From: Rhizophagus sp. LPA8_4_AMF | Taxonomy: Eukaryota > Glomeromycota > Glomeromycetes > Glomerales > Glomeraceae | Direction: 5' to 3' | DNA length: 21,763 bases | NCBI GenBank assembly: GCA_021464525.1 | Contig: JADRCO010001175.1 | Location: forward strand, 1 to 21,763 | In this document: positions 9,961-19,788 of the stretch, piece by piece | Numbering within the stretch: the stretch's first letter is position 1 | How the letters are laid out: each line of letters opens with the position of its first letter | Translations under genes and position numbers: made by a program | The notes under the pieces: model-generated | Database searches by the model: none | What the model was told of the DNA's origin: nothing | What the model saw: the letters and a program-made list of their open reading frames with translations, nothing else

Positions 9961-10295
9961 TATTTTGAAACATAATCTCGTGGAACAATAAAATCACACG
10001 AGAGATTACTCCAACTACTAATTTGATTACATGTAGTTTCCCAAAAATAAGTGCACGTGATCTAAAATTATGTCATCAAACTTTGCAAATGACGTGAATT
10101 ATTATCAAGGATCAAGGATCATTATTTTACCACTGCTATATAAATGATTTTAAAACCAAAATAATTAAAAGTCAAATTACCGACAATGACCAATGTTCAA
10201 GACTATAGTATAATAAATTTATAAATGAGCAAAAAAATTTTATTATTTTTTTTTTTACTAAAATTTTTTTAAAAAACCTTTAATAATAATAAAAG
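9961..10295. other. upstream region of the repeat-containing gene, no gene seen
   Basis: An A/T-rich stretch that includes a short tandem ATCAAGGATCAAGGATCA at about 10105-10122 and T/A runs at 10228-10275 immediately before the next gene. It is presumably promoter and leader sequence. No ORF is supported. Confidence 0.5.
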
Positions 10296-11095
10296 ATGGT
10301 TCAAGCTTCGAGAATAATAACAAAAAGAAGAAAATCTATAAAGAGATCTACTATTAAAACTAGAAATTTTAAGACTCCTCACAAGCGTTTTTCGTAAGTA
10401 AAAAAAAAAAAAAATTGTAAATTAAATTCTTATGCTAACAAATTCAATGGCTTTTGACTTTCGTTGTATATTATAATAGACTAAATAACCCAAAGAATCA
10501 TAAAGTGATCCGAAAACTGAGGAAACAGGAAACAAACCAATCAAAGATCAAAAATACATCCAAAAATGATAAATCAATAATAATACAAGAAATACATAAA
10601 ATGTTCAATGAAGCATTTGATATTGATATTGATGATATCGGTGATCTTGATGATCTTGATGTTGAAATGAGTGAGGTCGATATCGATATTGATGAAGAGA
10701 TGGTTGATGCTGAAGATGATAATTGTGCTAAATGTACTGATGTACATGTCGATGTTAATAAAACAGGAATAAATGAAGCAAATCAAGTGACAGAGAATGG
10801 CACAGGCAGAATCGCTCAACCCCTTGGCCCATGCGGTGGAGTATCTGATACAAAAGATAAGGGGGTGAAATATGAATTTGATAATCGTACTAAATGTACT
10901 GATGTACATGTTGATGTTAATAAAACAGGAATAAATGAAGCAAATCAAGTGACAGAGAATGGCATAGGCAGCATCGTTCAACCCCTTGGCCCATGCGGTG
11001 AAGTATCTGATACAAAGGAAAAAGGGGTGAAATATGATTTTATATGTAATTGCTGCAAATCCAAATTTAAAATCCAAATTTTATTTTCTATATAA
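10296..11095 (+). CDS. orphan protein with two tandem 54-residue repeats, two exons
   Basis: Exon 1 is 10296-10393 and exon 2 is 10480-11095, joined across an 86-nt intron (TTTTC|GTAAGT to TATAATAG|A) that keeps frame through a split Ser codon. The protein has 237 residues. Residues 1 to about 75 are strongly basic (ITKRRKSIKRSTIKTR), like a nuclear or nucleic-acid-binding segment. Residues 85-112 are acidic (IDIDDIGDLDDLDVEM). Residues 113-166 and 167-220 are a tandem duplication, each with a KCTDVHVDVNKTG motif and an QPLGPCG motif. The tail carries CNCC. No signal peptide or membrane segment is seen. Cys positions recur in both units, so metal binding or disulphides are conceivable. No family is recognised. 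The clean splice, the conserved reading frame of the repeats and GC above background all support a real gene. Confidence 0.75.
10718..11041 (+). repeat. tandem duplication, two 162-bp units inside the coding region
   Basis: Units 10718-10879 and 10880-11041 differ at only about a dozen of 162 positions. The unit length is exactly 54 codons, so the duplication keeps the reading frame. Several changes are synonymous (for example GTC/GTT), which suggests selection on the protein after a fairly recent duplication. Confidence 0.93.
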
Positions 11096-12690
11096 CTAAT
11101 TAACATAATTAATATAATAATCATTAATATAATAATTAATTACATATTAACATCATGTATTTTATCAAATTTAATGTTTAATTTTTTAATTTTTATATAT
11201 TCTATATCTAATAAATACATTTATTATATATTATTATCGCGTACCTATTTATTCCTAAGTTAATTTGATTTACAAAATAAATTTTTATTGGAACCTTTTA
11301 TCTTCACAGCCAAATTTCCTGCAATAGTATAAATTCGGTATGCGTGTAATAAAATAATTCCTACGAGTAAATTCTGTTAAAATATTTACTATTAGAAAGA
11401 TTCATACTTTTTCCCCCTAAAAATATTCGGTTTATCCCAATTACCGTTCTAAATTAATCTTATTATTACAAATCCAAGAAAATATAATGGTTACTTAATT
11501 TTTCTTGCATATTTAAATTGTCATCAAAATTAATAATTAAATATTTTAAAAAAACTTTAATCATTAGATACTTATGTAATTATTTTGTAATAATAATAAG
11601 ATTAAAAAGGATTATGTTCCGTATTTAATTTATGAAAAATTTATTCGCTAGTTGATCCATAAAAACTTTATTTTGAATTTTAATGATACGTGTTGAATTA
11701 GTCATCCTTTATTAGTCATATTTTTTATATTCAAAAGAGCAATGTGCATTTGATATTGTTTCTTAGGAATTGATTCCTACGTATTTAAATTTTCATCTAA
11801 ATTTTTGTTTGGATTATTGAATAAGTCGCATATATGTTTGCTGACAGAAGCTTACTTCACATTTCCCGAAGGTTACCAGTTACACATGTTGATCATTTAT
11901 TCCATGTTAATTAAATTTATTTCCGGAATGAAACAGAGGAATCACGTGCCCATATATGAAACACGTAAGAAAAATTTTAACGGACCAATCTACGCATAGA
12001 CAGTCACTATAAACATAAACGGATTTTTTTTATCCTACTTAGGTCATTTTTGTAAATAATATGTAAATATGTAATGCTACATTGTAACCAATGTTTGCCA
12101 TTTTTACTTTAAGAATTTTACAACCAAATTGGGATAAAATTAAACGAAATATCATATATCAAATTCGTGATCGACTTAAACCATACTACCGTAAAAGAAA
12201 CAAAAATTTGGTTTAGACTATTTTTCTATTATACGATTATAGTAAGTAATATTTTTAAAGAAATTTTCGCTAATACCAGTTCCACATGTGGTCTTTTGAT
12301 TTTTTAACATTTATTTTAATAAAAATTTCACAGGTGAAAAGAATTTACCCCTGATGTCGATCATACCGGCGGAAATAATGAACCAAAATTCAATTTCACG
12401 GAGGGTGTTTTAATTTCGGGAATATGGCCTAAACTGAAGTGATCGTATAATAACGATCTCGGTCGACAAAAAGTGTCATTTAATAAATACAAAAAAAAGT
12501 TTCATCATTAAAAAATACTTTACAATAATTATATTCTTATGTTAAATGAATTAATTATTAAAAAAAAATAATTATTATTTTCAAGTATAGATACGCTCTC
12601 GTAGTACTACAGTATATCATCCAATTAATACATTAATTATACAATAGATGAAATCACTTATTTTATTTTATCATTCATATAATAAACGAA
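11096..12690. other. AT-rich intergenic region without a supported gene
   Basis: It begins with near-tandem ATTAATATAATAAT words (11108-11136). A 64-codon frame at 11805-11999 has no other support. Around 12345-12450 GC rises after a TTTCACAG acceptor-like site, and two overlapping plus frames look protein-like (GEKNLPLMSIIPAEIMNQNS and VDHTGGNNEPKFNFTEGVLI). I cannot choose between them, so this is only a possible coding remnant. Confidence 0.4.
11108..11136 (+). repeat. two direct copies of a 14-bp A/T word
   Basis: ATTAATATAATAAT occurs twice, separated by one C, immediately after the stop codon of the repeat-containing gene. It is A/T-only apart from the spacer and lies where the 3' untranslated region or 3'-end signal should be. 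Confidence 0.8.
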
Positions 12691-12801
12691 ATGATAAATT
12701 TTTTTGATAATCGGTCTCTATTTGATAAACTAAGAAAACGCAAATCGTCGCAACCAAAGGGCCGCAGTGTGCATGTGACTGCATTAAAATATATTAGGTG
12801 A
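12691..12801 (+). CDS. possible 36-residue basic small ORF
   Basis: An ATG-initiated frame of 36 codons ends in a basic segment, LRKRKSSQPKGRSVHVTALK, in DNA of raised GC. It has no recognisable motif beyond the basic cluster and no upstream exon I can define. It could be a small gene, a piece of a decayed gene, or chance. Confidence 0.15.
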   Translation: MINFFDNRSLFDKLRKRKSSQPKGRSVHVTALKYIR

Positions 12802-12905
12802 TCAGACGCTTAGCAAAGGATAATTTTTTAATACGTTATAATGGTACAATCAATGTTTTTAAATTAGGTGAGAGTTACACCATTGAATTTTTCTTTTTTA
12901 AAAAT

Positions 12906-13784
12906 TTAAAACATGTGATTGGATTTAGCCGTCACAATGGGAAATGTTATGTCCCACGAACATACCTGAGAGGGTGAAACTCGTGTTTGATTAGAACCTT
13001 GTTTTAACCTAATTTTGCCAATACCAATTGAAGTATAATGGCATAATTTCTACTATAATTGGATTGATTCGTTGGTGATGATTCTCTACATGTTAATACA
13101 CATAAAATTACTAGAAACAAGCATAATTATGCTGCGTGGGCATTATTATTTCTTTTTCTGTTAAAGCTTTTTTGGACCAATATATGGAATCACACTCCAA
13201 ATAATGCTTTTGGACTATTAAATTGCCAAAATGCTATTTGAATGTATTATTGATAATTATATACGCATCAGCTAACTGGTATGCCAAAAATTATCATCCC
13301 AAGTAAGATCGGCAAAGTTTTTTTATATTGCCTTAAAGACATTGGAATATTCCATTACTAACAAATAGTTGATGCATTTCGCAAGAAAAATCTTATATTA
13401 TATTATTACACGAAATTTTACAATTTCATGGCAACGAATAATAGAAACAAAATTTTGCCATAAACATAATAAACTTATATTGAAAAAAGTATATTAAATT
13501 ACCTTACAAGCAATTTCTTTCACGTTATTAAACATTGTCAAGATTAAAAACGTTAAATGTTCCACTTGCAAAATGCCGCGTAGTATTACGATTACCACAG
13601 CATAGAAGACTGGGCTGGAGTCAATAAAAAAGGGAATCCAAATTTTGTTCAAAAATATTTTTTTATTTGATGACAGTCATGTGAACAAAGTTAGCTTAAT
13701 AACAAAAATTCTGACGCCCAACCAAGTGACACGAAATGATGCATTGCCAGCATTAAGAAATTGAGTATCTATGTGATCAAATGA
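12906..13784 (-). pseudogene. decayed gene with a splice-bounded 94-codon exon, unrecognised
   Basis: The strongest piece is 13784-13503 on the minus strand. It follows an acceptor (ACTTTTTAG), runs 94 codons with a single TGA at 13679-13677, and ends at a donor (AAG|GTAATT). It reads DTQFLNAGNASFRVTWLGVR and later NKIWIPFFIDSSPVFYAVVI, so it is hydrophobic but mixed in composition. Further along, near 13330-13270, is NFADLTWDDNFWHTS with later stops. At 13049-12906 there is a 47-codon frame with IGIGKIRLKQGSNQTRVSPS, which contains a CAG|GTATGT donor. Collinearity, splice borders and raised GC favour a broken gene or mobile-element gene. No domain is recognised. The opposite strand has a similar near-open frame, so strand is inferred from the splice borders and composition. 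Confidence 0.45.
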
Positions 13785-14411
13785 CTAAAAAGTCCCATGA
13801 TTTTTCGTGAAATTTTGAGCAGAAATTCAAAATTACTAATGAAACTTACAATTTACCATGAAATAATTGAAATATGCAATTTACTTATTCATCAAATCTT
13901 AAAAAATTAACAAAAATTGAATTCATGAAAATTATTAAAAGATTTGCTAAGAACTTTTGGTACTAAATCCAAATAAGATTTTTTACGTCTAAATATTTAA
14001 CATTGTAATATTTACATATAATTTAGACTAACTAAATTCTTTATTTAAAAAAATTATTTAATAATATATAGTGTGTACATTCTTCGCTTATGTACTGTAA
14101 CATATTAAATATATATTTTTCTTTACCCGAATTTTCACCCCAAATTTTTTTAATGATTTTATAAAGGATATACTTTATATATATATATATTTGATGATAA
14201 ATCAACTGATTTTAGAGATAAACATCAACGTCAAATACAGTAATGCATATTCATACTGTATTTAAATATACTCAATTAAGATCTAAAATCTAACCACTCT
14301 ACCGTAAAATTACAAAAACCACGAAGTCCACATCTATTTACCTGTAAGAACGATCTATGACACCGCTTGTTGTCCACTCCTCCTATCATAATCTAACTAA
14401 CATATTGTATA
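13785..14411. other. AT-rich intergenic region, no gene seen
   Basis: No coding-like stretch is supported. There is a short (TA)n run at 14176-14190 and generally A/T-rich sequence up to the miniature transposable element. Confidence 0.5.
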
Positions 14412-14586
14412 TACAGTCAACTCTCGATGTAACGAACCCCCCGGTTTTCACCTCAATTCGTTATAAGGTTATAGAGAAGAATTCTAAAGAATTTAATTGG
14501 TTTCTTCGGTATAATATCGTATTTGATTGGTTAAATGTCACGTGCTTCGTCATATCGCGAGTTCGTTATATCAAGAGCTGACTGTA
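14412..14586. mobile_element. 171-bp MITE, pogo/Tigger-like termini with TA target duplication
   Basis: The element 14414-14584 begins CAGTCAACTCTCGATGTAAC and ends in the inverted counterpart, starting CAGTCAGCTCTTGATATAAC when read on the minus strand. The terminal inverted repeats are 24 bp with three mismatches. A TA dinucleotide flanks both ends (14412-14413 and 14585-14586), as expected for target-site duplication by Tc1/mariner-superfamily transposases. The CAGT-type end with a TCGATATAACGAAC-like core is typical of pogo/Tigger/Fot-related elements. The interior (about 123 bp) does not encode a transposase, so this is a non-autonomous element. A 74-codon frame crosses it by chance. Confidence 0.88.
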
Positions 14587-15498
14587 CACACCTCACAGCC
14601 GTCCACATCACCACCACTAACGTTGGCTTGACCAGCAATGCCTAAGTACAAATGTACAAATAGATTAGTGCGTGTATTCACTAAGCAGGTAACCCTCACG
14701 GTCATCCTTTTGGTCCCCTTGACAATTACTAACGAACACATACAACGTGAATGCTTCGTTATCTCCAGTTCGCTCCATTCAAACTATTCTGGTCACATCG
14801 CCAAACTGATCAATCCTTTGATCTTCGGTAATATCACTGGATCAGGGGGAAACGTCCTTTCGGACGACCATCTCCTATCACCCGATACCTTTACAACCAA
14901 ATTCTTGATGATAAATGTGAAATTACCTACCTTTGCTAGTGGTGTCACTTAATGGTAACCGTTCATGGACCCTCAAAGAAATCCCATTAATGAAACCTCA
15001 TTAATGCCCTTAACAGTCCAAGAGCAGGCAAGGACCCTGAAGAATACATAAATAACAGATCCAAATTTAAAATTTTACTACCATTACCCCAATAATTCAA
15101 TTTTTACTCTCATCTTGATTACTAAGAGATTCTCCCCAGGACGATTTTGAAGCGACCTCACTGCCTTTGGTCTTATGTCCAACATTTTTCTTATTAGACG
15201 TATTCCAACCAGAGCCTAGGATCGCATCAGAGTTAGTGGAGATAACACTATTAAAAGCGTCAATCACTGAGTCGATCGTGTCGTTCTTTTTCGAACCACC
15301 ATTTCCGATCATATCGTTTCAAGCATTGTCTGGGTTTTCCATAACTAAAAGTAAATAAAGAGATGACTTATTGATGTAATAATTTAATTTCTCCTTTCCT
15401 CTAGAATGCCTGTTACTGACGTCCGTGCTGAAGTCAAAGATATTTTGACCATTCAATCCTAACTCGTCGCATAATTCGGCTCTATAAACAGCTAACAT
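14587..15498 (-). pseudogene. decayed gene interrupted by stops, 3' end abutting the MITE
   Basis: Minus-strand coding-like DNA with GC well above background. Segment 15498-15097 is 134 codons with one TGA at 15321-15319. It starts at ATG MLAVYRAELCDELGLNGQNI and includes STNSDAILGSGWNTSNKKNV; an upstream acceptor-like TTATGTTAG is also present. Segment 15035-14793 follows a TTCTTCAG site, has TGA (14975) and TAA (14951), and contains KVGNFTFIIKNLVVKVSGDR. After a frame change, 14778-14665 begins MERTGDNEAFTLYVFVSNCQ. A GTGAGG...TACTTAG intron at 14699-14642 would join it in frame to AGQANVSGGDVDGCEVC, which reaches the MITE. All named stops are one transition away from CGA or CAA. The family is unknown; it could be a mobile-element or host-gene relic. 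Confidence 0.6.
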
Positions 15499-16046
15499 AA
15501 ATCATTACTTTTGTGTATCTTGACATCTACAAAAAATAGTGGTCAGGTTAGTGGTCGGAAAACGTTATTACCACTAACCAAGCCTTAAAAAAAAAACTTT
15601 TTGAAAAAATATCTCCACACAGTGTTTGAAACACCAAAAAGGAAGGAGGAAGGATAGGAAAACTATGAAGTAGAAATAAAAAAAAAGAGAAAAATAGGTT
15701 AAGAGAAGGAACGAAACAAGGGAGGATGAAATTTTTTAAAAAAATTATGTCATACAAAAGATTTACAATTTAATCATGTGATCGTGAGATCATGACTGAA
15801 AAATTTAAAATTTTTTCATAGCTGAGATTGTAATAACAAAATGAGACATGATTTGTATATTATTTTTATGTTTAAGTGGGTCCTTTTTTATGTTTTTATA
15901 AGGAATATAACCGTGTGATCAATATTTATTGGAGAGCATCACGGTATGATTAAAAAGTAGGACTTCGCTCAAATGGATTTCGTTCACTACACACAATTGA
16001 TTGATTGTACAAATTAATAAATACATTTTCGAAATCAAAAACATAG
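15499..16046. other. intergenic region with purine-rich tract, no gene seen
   Basis: It holds the short inverted repeat at 15546-15579 and, from about 15586 to 15735, a strongly purine-rich plus strand (runs of A and G). That tract gives a spurious Phe/Leu/Ser-rich frame of 69 codons on the minus strand. No gene is supported. Confidence 0.5.
15546..15579. repeat. 10-bp perfect inverted repeat
   Basis: GGTTAGTGGT at 15546-15555 and ACCACTAACC at 15570-15579 are exact reverse complements around a 14-nt loop. A further ACCACTAAC word lies at about 14613 beyond the other end of the decayed gene. Whether these mark element ends is speculative. Confidence 0.6.
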
Positions 16047-16205
16047 TTACATGATAATCTATGTACTTCATCGAAGAATTACTTTTTATCATTAGATATG
16101 CAATTTTCGGAGTATGATCCTTGTGATCACGTTTCATCCAGGGATACATATTATAATACAGGATGTAGAAATTGTAATTATAGCGGGCTAAGTTTTTCCG
16201 ATTGA
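16047..16205 (+). pseudogene. short Cys-containing coding remnant, strand uncertain
   Basis: A 52-codon plus-strand frame follows an AACATAG acceptor-like site and reads MQFSEYDPCDHVSSRDTYYN followed by TGCRNCNYSG, giving a C-x2-C pair with an earlier Cys and His. It ends at TGA 16203-16205; a following frame reads MADEIKANAITSY before stops. A minus-strand frame of 101 codons (16224-15919) covers the same DNA but is rich in Ile, Tyr, Met and Asn, as expected of A/T-rich noncoding sequence. Neither is a confirmed gene. Confidence 0.25.
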
Positions 16206-16260
16206 TCATGGCTGATGAAATCAAAGCGAATGCAATAACTTCATACTAATTCTGAGATCA

Positions 16261-18034
16261 AGATCCATACATTAATCGTTCGATTTCCGCTTTCGTCATC
16301 ATGGATCTGTTCTATCGTTAACGTATGAAATAATTTGTATATATTGGAATCTTCGAATAAGAAAGAAACGCTTTGTGATGGCAACCCTGAATGGTGGATC
16401 AGATTATATTTGCCAAGTCTTCATCATCAACCAAAAAACAATTTCCTTGTTAACTATTCATATTCGGAATGAAAAAAAAAATGCTTGAGGGTATTGCGAA
16501 TAACAATGAATTTTGGGTATTCATAATCGGAACACTAACCAGAAAATACTGTATCTTTAATTAAAATAACGACTATATGTAGTACTGTCCATTATTGAAG
16601 ATTGGCACATTTTTTTGATCCGTCTACTACACTATTCATAAAAGTAGTATTGCTTACATATATATCTCGTAGCAACTCGTAATAATCGTTATCAAAATTA
16701 CTTGGTGTATTCCACTTATTAATAAAAAAATACGAAAACAAAGATGTTCATAAAGCGAAATATGATTAATAAATTAGTGAAACTGGCTAAAGTCACATTT
16801 TTTAAATATACTTCGTGCCCCATTTATTAACATACGAGAACGACTCACCAATCTTGATCAGGTCCATTAAAGTGTAAGAATTATATTTTTTATTCCAATT
16901 TAACTTTTCCGTAGTTATTCAGTATGATCCGAATGAAAAGATGCGAAAATCACATTAATAAAATGATTAGGAATAATATTTTAATTCAACGCTAGGGGTC
17001 CGATCCTATTCTTTAGGGGCCATTCGGAATTTCTACTACTGAATCCGGTTTATAATTCGAATTTAAAAATATTACGGATGATCACTTAAATTCGGATTCC
17101 ATCCGTAGTATCGAATTTTCTATGCTTTATTACTAAAGATATTGTTTTTGGTATTTTGTCTGTAGACAAATGATATTTCATGCATTCCTTTTAATAAATA
17201 TTATATCTGATATATATAGTACTATATATGTGTGTATATAAGCGAATAATATCCAATATTTTTGATCCAATTGTTTTATAGTTATTTTATTTTTAAGAGT
17301 AATTCTCCATCTTTTTATACTTATGATTTATATATTATCATTATTATTAAAATAATACAATTTAAAAGGATTCCTCTCATATTTCTTCGTTATTTCTTAT
17401 TTAATATTTACAAACCACAATCATTGTTTTTTTGATTTTATAATAAAATTTTATTTGGCATTTAATTACAATATTTTATTTTTTTTAATTAAAGGATTTC
17501 TCAAATATTTCGTTTAGTATTTTCTAAGTTTTGCATAGATCATTTTTATCAACTTTGTACGACAAAAAAATTGCGCAGTTACAGTAATTCCGTCGCCTTT
17601 TTAATAAAATCACTTGTGAATTTTTCATGACCATGTTAATCGCACTTCACAGGATTGTTTAATGTATTATTCGTAAGGATTGTTTGGTGTAATTGTTATG
17701 TAGTAGTATTCAGGAGTAAATTGATTGATTATTACTTGAATAAGCCACTGATACACCTGAAAATGCGTCATTTTATCTCGGAAAATTATTTTTCCGATGG
17801 TGCAGGTGCTTGAATCCTTTAAATCATCAAATCCTTAAATCAATCAATAAATCAAATCCTCAATAAAACATCTTATATAAATATAATGTTTAATAAAATT
17901 AGTTCTTTTATCTATCATTCTTTCTCTTTTCTTAATACGATATGTAAATTGTCGTTTTTACGAGTATTCCGAAGAGGTATTTTTTCAATATCAATATTAC
18001 AAAATAATTACGAGTAATATTTAGTAACGTTCCC
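16261..18034. other. long AT-rich intergenic region, no gene seen
   Basis: No supported ORF. There is an 8-bp inverted repeat TACGGATG/CATCCGTA around 17075-17106 and an 18-bp A/T palindrome at 17212-17229. T-rich tracts become frequent after 17270. The last few hundred bases should include the promoter of the gene starting at 18035. Confidence 0.5.
17212..17229. repeat. 18-bp perfect palindrome
   Basis: ATATATAGTACTATATAT reads the same on both strands and could extrude a small cruciform. In DNA this A/T-rich it may be incidental. Confidence 0.6.
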
Positions 18035-18651
18035 ATGATTGTAGGTAATGAAACACCGGTAGAAAAACTTGCCAGAAAGTGCAACAAAAGTATGTAGCAG
18101 AACAATGGCAATCCAATATTGGATGCAATTATTAAATATTCTTGTTCATTTAGTGCCTTTGACTTTGCCCATCGTGCTTCAAAACAACGATATCGCTACG
18201 AATGTACTTTACGCCGTTAAGAACATGATGACAATTGATGGCCCGGCAATAGTCATACAATGGAATGATTCAGGGTTCAATGATGTTCCCACTATGCTCG
18301 GCTGTAGAAATGGTATAGCCGGACAAACACAAAATGCAATTGTAACTGTTTTTACGACAAACAGAGGAATAGATGTCAAAGGATTAAATACTGTTTTTTT
18401 ATTTAGAACAAACGATGATCTTGGACAATGTGAAAACCATCTCCCTCGATGGTATTAAAAAATTTTATTTCATATATTGGAGATATTCTCCTGTTTTCTT
18501 TCCTTTCCTTATATCCATTCTTTTATATAGGTCCCGTCATCAGAATGGTATTCCAGACGTGTGTGTTTCTGCCGTTGTGGTACATAAACTAACTTTGAGT
18601 GGACAAATCGACGTTGCACCTTTTGATTATGCGTTTAGTCAAAATCGTTAA
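18035..18651 (+). CDS. orphan 157-residue protein, three exons
   Basis: Exons are 18035-18089, 18154-18451 and 18531-18651. Intron 1 (64 nt) has GTATGT and TTCATTTAG borders; intron 2 (79 nt) has GTATTA and TTTATATAG borders. Both keep frame. The product starts MIVGNETPVEKLARKCNK. It continues LPIVLQNNDIATNVLYAVKN, IDGPAIVIQWNDSGFNDVPT, TVFTTNRGIDVKGLNTVFLF and ends QIDVAPFDYAFSQNR. No signal peptide or membrane helix is evident once intron 1 is removed; reading through that intron from an ATG at 18105 would add a hydrophobic start, but I prefer the spliced form. FTTNRGIDVKGLNTV resembles motif V of superfamily 2 helicases (RGxD), but no motif VI or ATP-binding half is present. It is either a fragment or an unrelated protein. 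No family is assigned. Confidence 0.65.
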
Positions 18652-19524
18652 CGCACTTCGGAGGTAAAATTTACGTAGAATTTCTTTATAAAAATAGGAC
18701 TTACGATAGTAAAAAAAAATTAGTCTTAGTAAGGACTTTGTAAAACTTTCGTCCTTTTTATAACAAAATTTACAAAATTTGAAATTTGAAATTTGTGCAA
18801 TATCCCATGACTATTAAATAAAGGAGTCATATTTACTCACAATATACAAATTTCTACTCCACGCGAATTTTTTTCGTATTTCTTTTTTTTTTCACGAATC
18901 ACGATTTTCTGTCTTTCTCTTTATTTTTTATCTCAAACACAATTTATCGTAATCTATTTCTCTCTTTTTATCCTTTTAATTTGAATTCGATAATATGGTA
19001 ACCAATCGGTGTTTATTGTGTATTAAAATTTATTATAATGATTTAAAAATATTGTACAAAGTAAATAATTTAAAACATTAAAACAGATCATTTTATTATT
19101 GTCAGTAAATATCATATTCCTAATAAATTAATATCCTAGTTATATGATCTTACCATTGTTATTTGACAGTTTATCTTCGCGATATTTTCCCTGAAGAAAC
19201 CTAACAGATTTCGAGTATTTAAATGATAATATTGATTAGTTAAAATTATAATAAATAAAATCTTACCTCGTTATATAGAATTCCAATCTTATTATCATTG
19301 CTCCACAATATTTTTTTTTCATTATCAAAATTATAATCCATTTTTGTAAAGAAGAGCCTGGGTCATGAATAATATTTATCCGTATTATAGATAAATTTCA
19401 TTTTTGGAATCATACTAAATAATAACGGTAAATTAAAAAATGGTTAGATCAGTCAGTTACTCTTACTAATTTAATAATTTAATGGTAAGAAATAAATTTA
19501 TCAGAAGAGGAGCTATATTTAAAA

Positions 19525-19612
19525 GGTTCTATCATTACAGAACCATATGATTTTATTTTTTTTTTTGGTTATAAATATCAATTGTTACAATCAACCTTTA
19601 AAAATCATATGG
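19525..19612. repeat. nested inverted repeats
   Basis: GGTTCT/AGAACC (19525-19544, 8-nt loop) lies beside CCATATGATTTT (19543-19554), whose exact reverse complement AAAATCATATGG is at 19601-19612. An RNA from here could form one of two competing hairpins. The function is unknown. Confidence 0.55.
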
Positions 19613-19788
19613 GCGGATTTTTGGAATAGCTTTCTTTTGCAGATCAAATTAACATATGTTCTACAATCAACATATACTCTAAATTATTAACTTATCTTGA
19701 AATATTTTAAAATTATATTAAAAATACTTTTTTACATAGTTAACCATACTAATTTTGAGACATATATTTATTTAGCTATAACAAATCT

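Noticed and set aside
10574..11077. 167-codon minus-strand ORF
   Set aside because: Antisense shadow of the tandem-repeat gene; the plus-strand gene has a clean intron and acidic, basic and Cys modules.
11805..11999. 64-codon plus-strand ORF
   Set aside because: No upstream or downstream exon, no motif, and length within chance expectation.
13498..13769. Near-open plus-strand frame with a KCSTCK motif and one TAG
   Set aside because: The minus strand over the same DNA has a longer frame bounded by acceptor and donor, so the plus frame is probably its shadow.
14357..14581. 74-codon ORF
   Set aside because: It crosses the border and body of the MITE, so it is not a gene.
14638..14952. 104-codon plus-strand ORF
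   Set aside because: It lies antisense to the minus-strand relic, whose pieces have intron signals and continue on both sides. Its openness follows from the relic's codon structure. Some uncertainty remains.
15548..15757. 69-codon minus-strand ORF
   Set aside because: Product of a purine-rich tract; Phe/Leu/Ser low complexity.
15919..16224. 101-codon minus-strand ORF
   Set aside because: Ile/Tyr/Met/Asn-rich, no motif, and roughly at the chance limit for length; the opposite strand has a more protein-like piece.
18415..18651. 78-codon ORF starting inside exon 2
   Set aside because: It reads through intron 2 of the orphan gene; splicing at 18451/18531 gives a consistent product.
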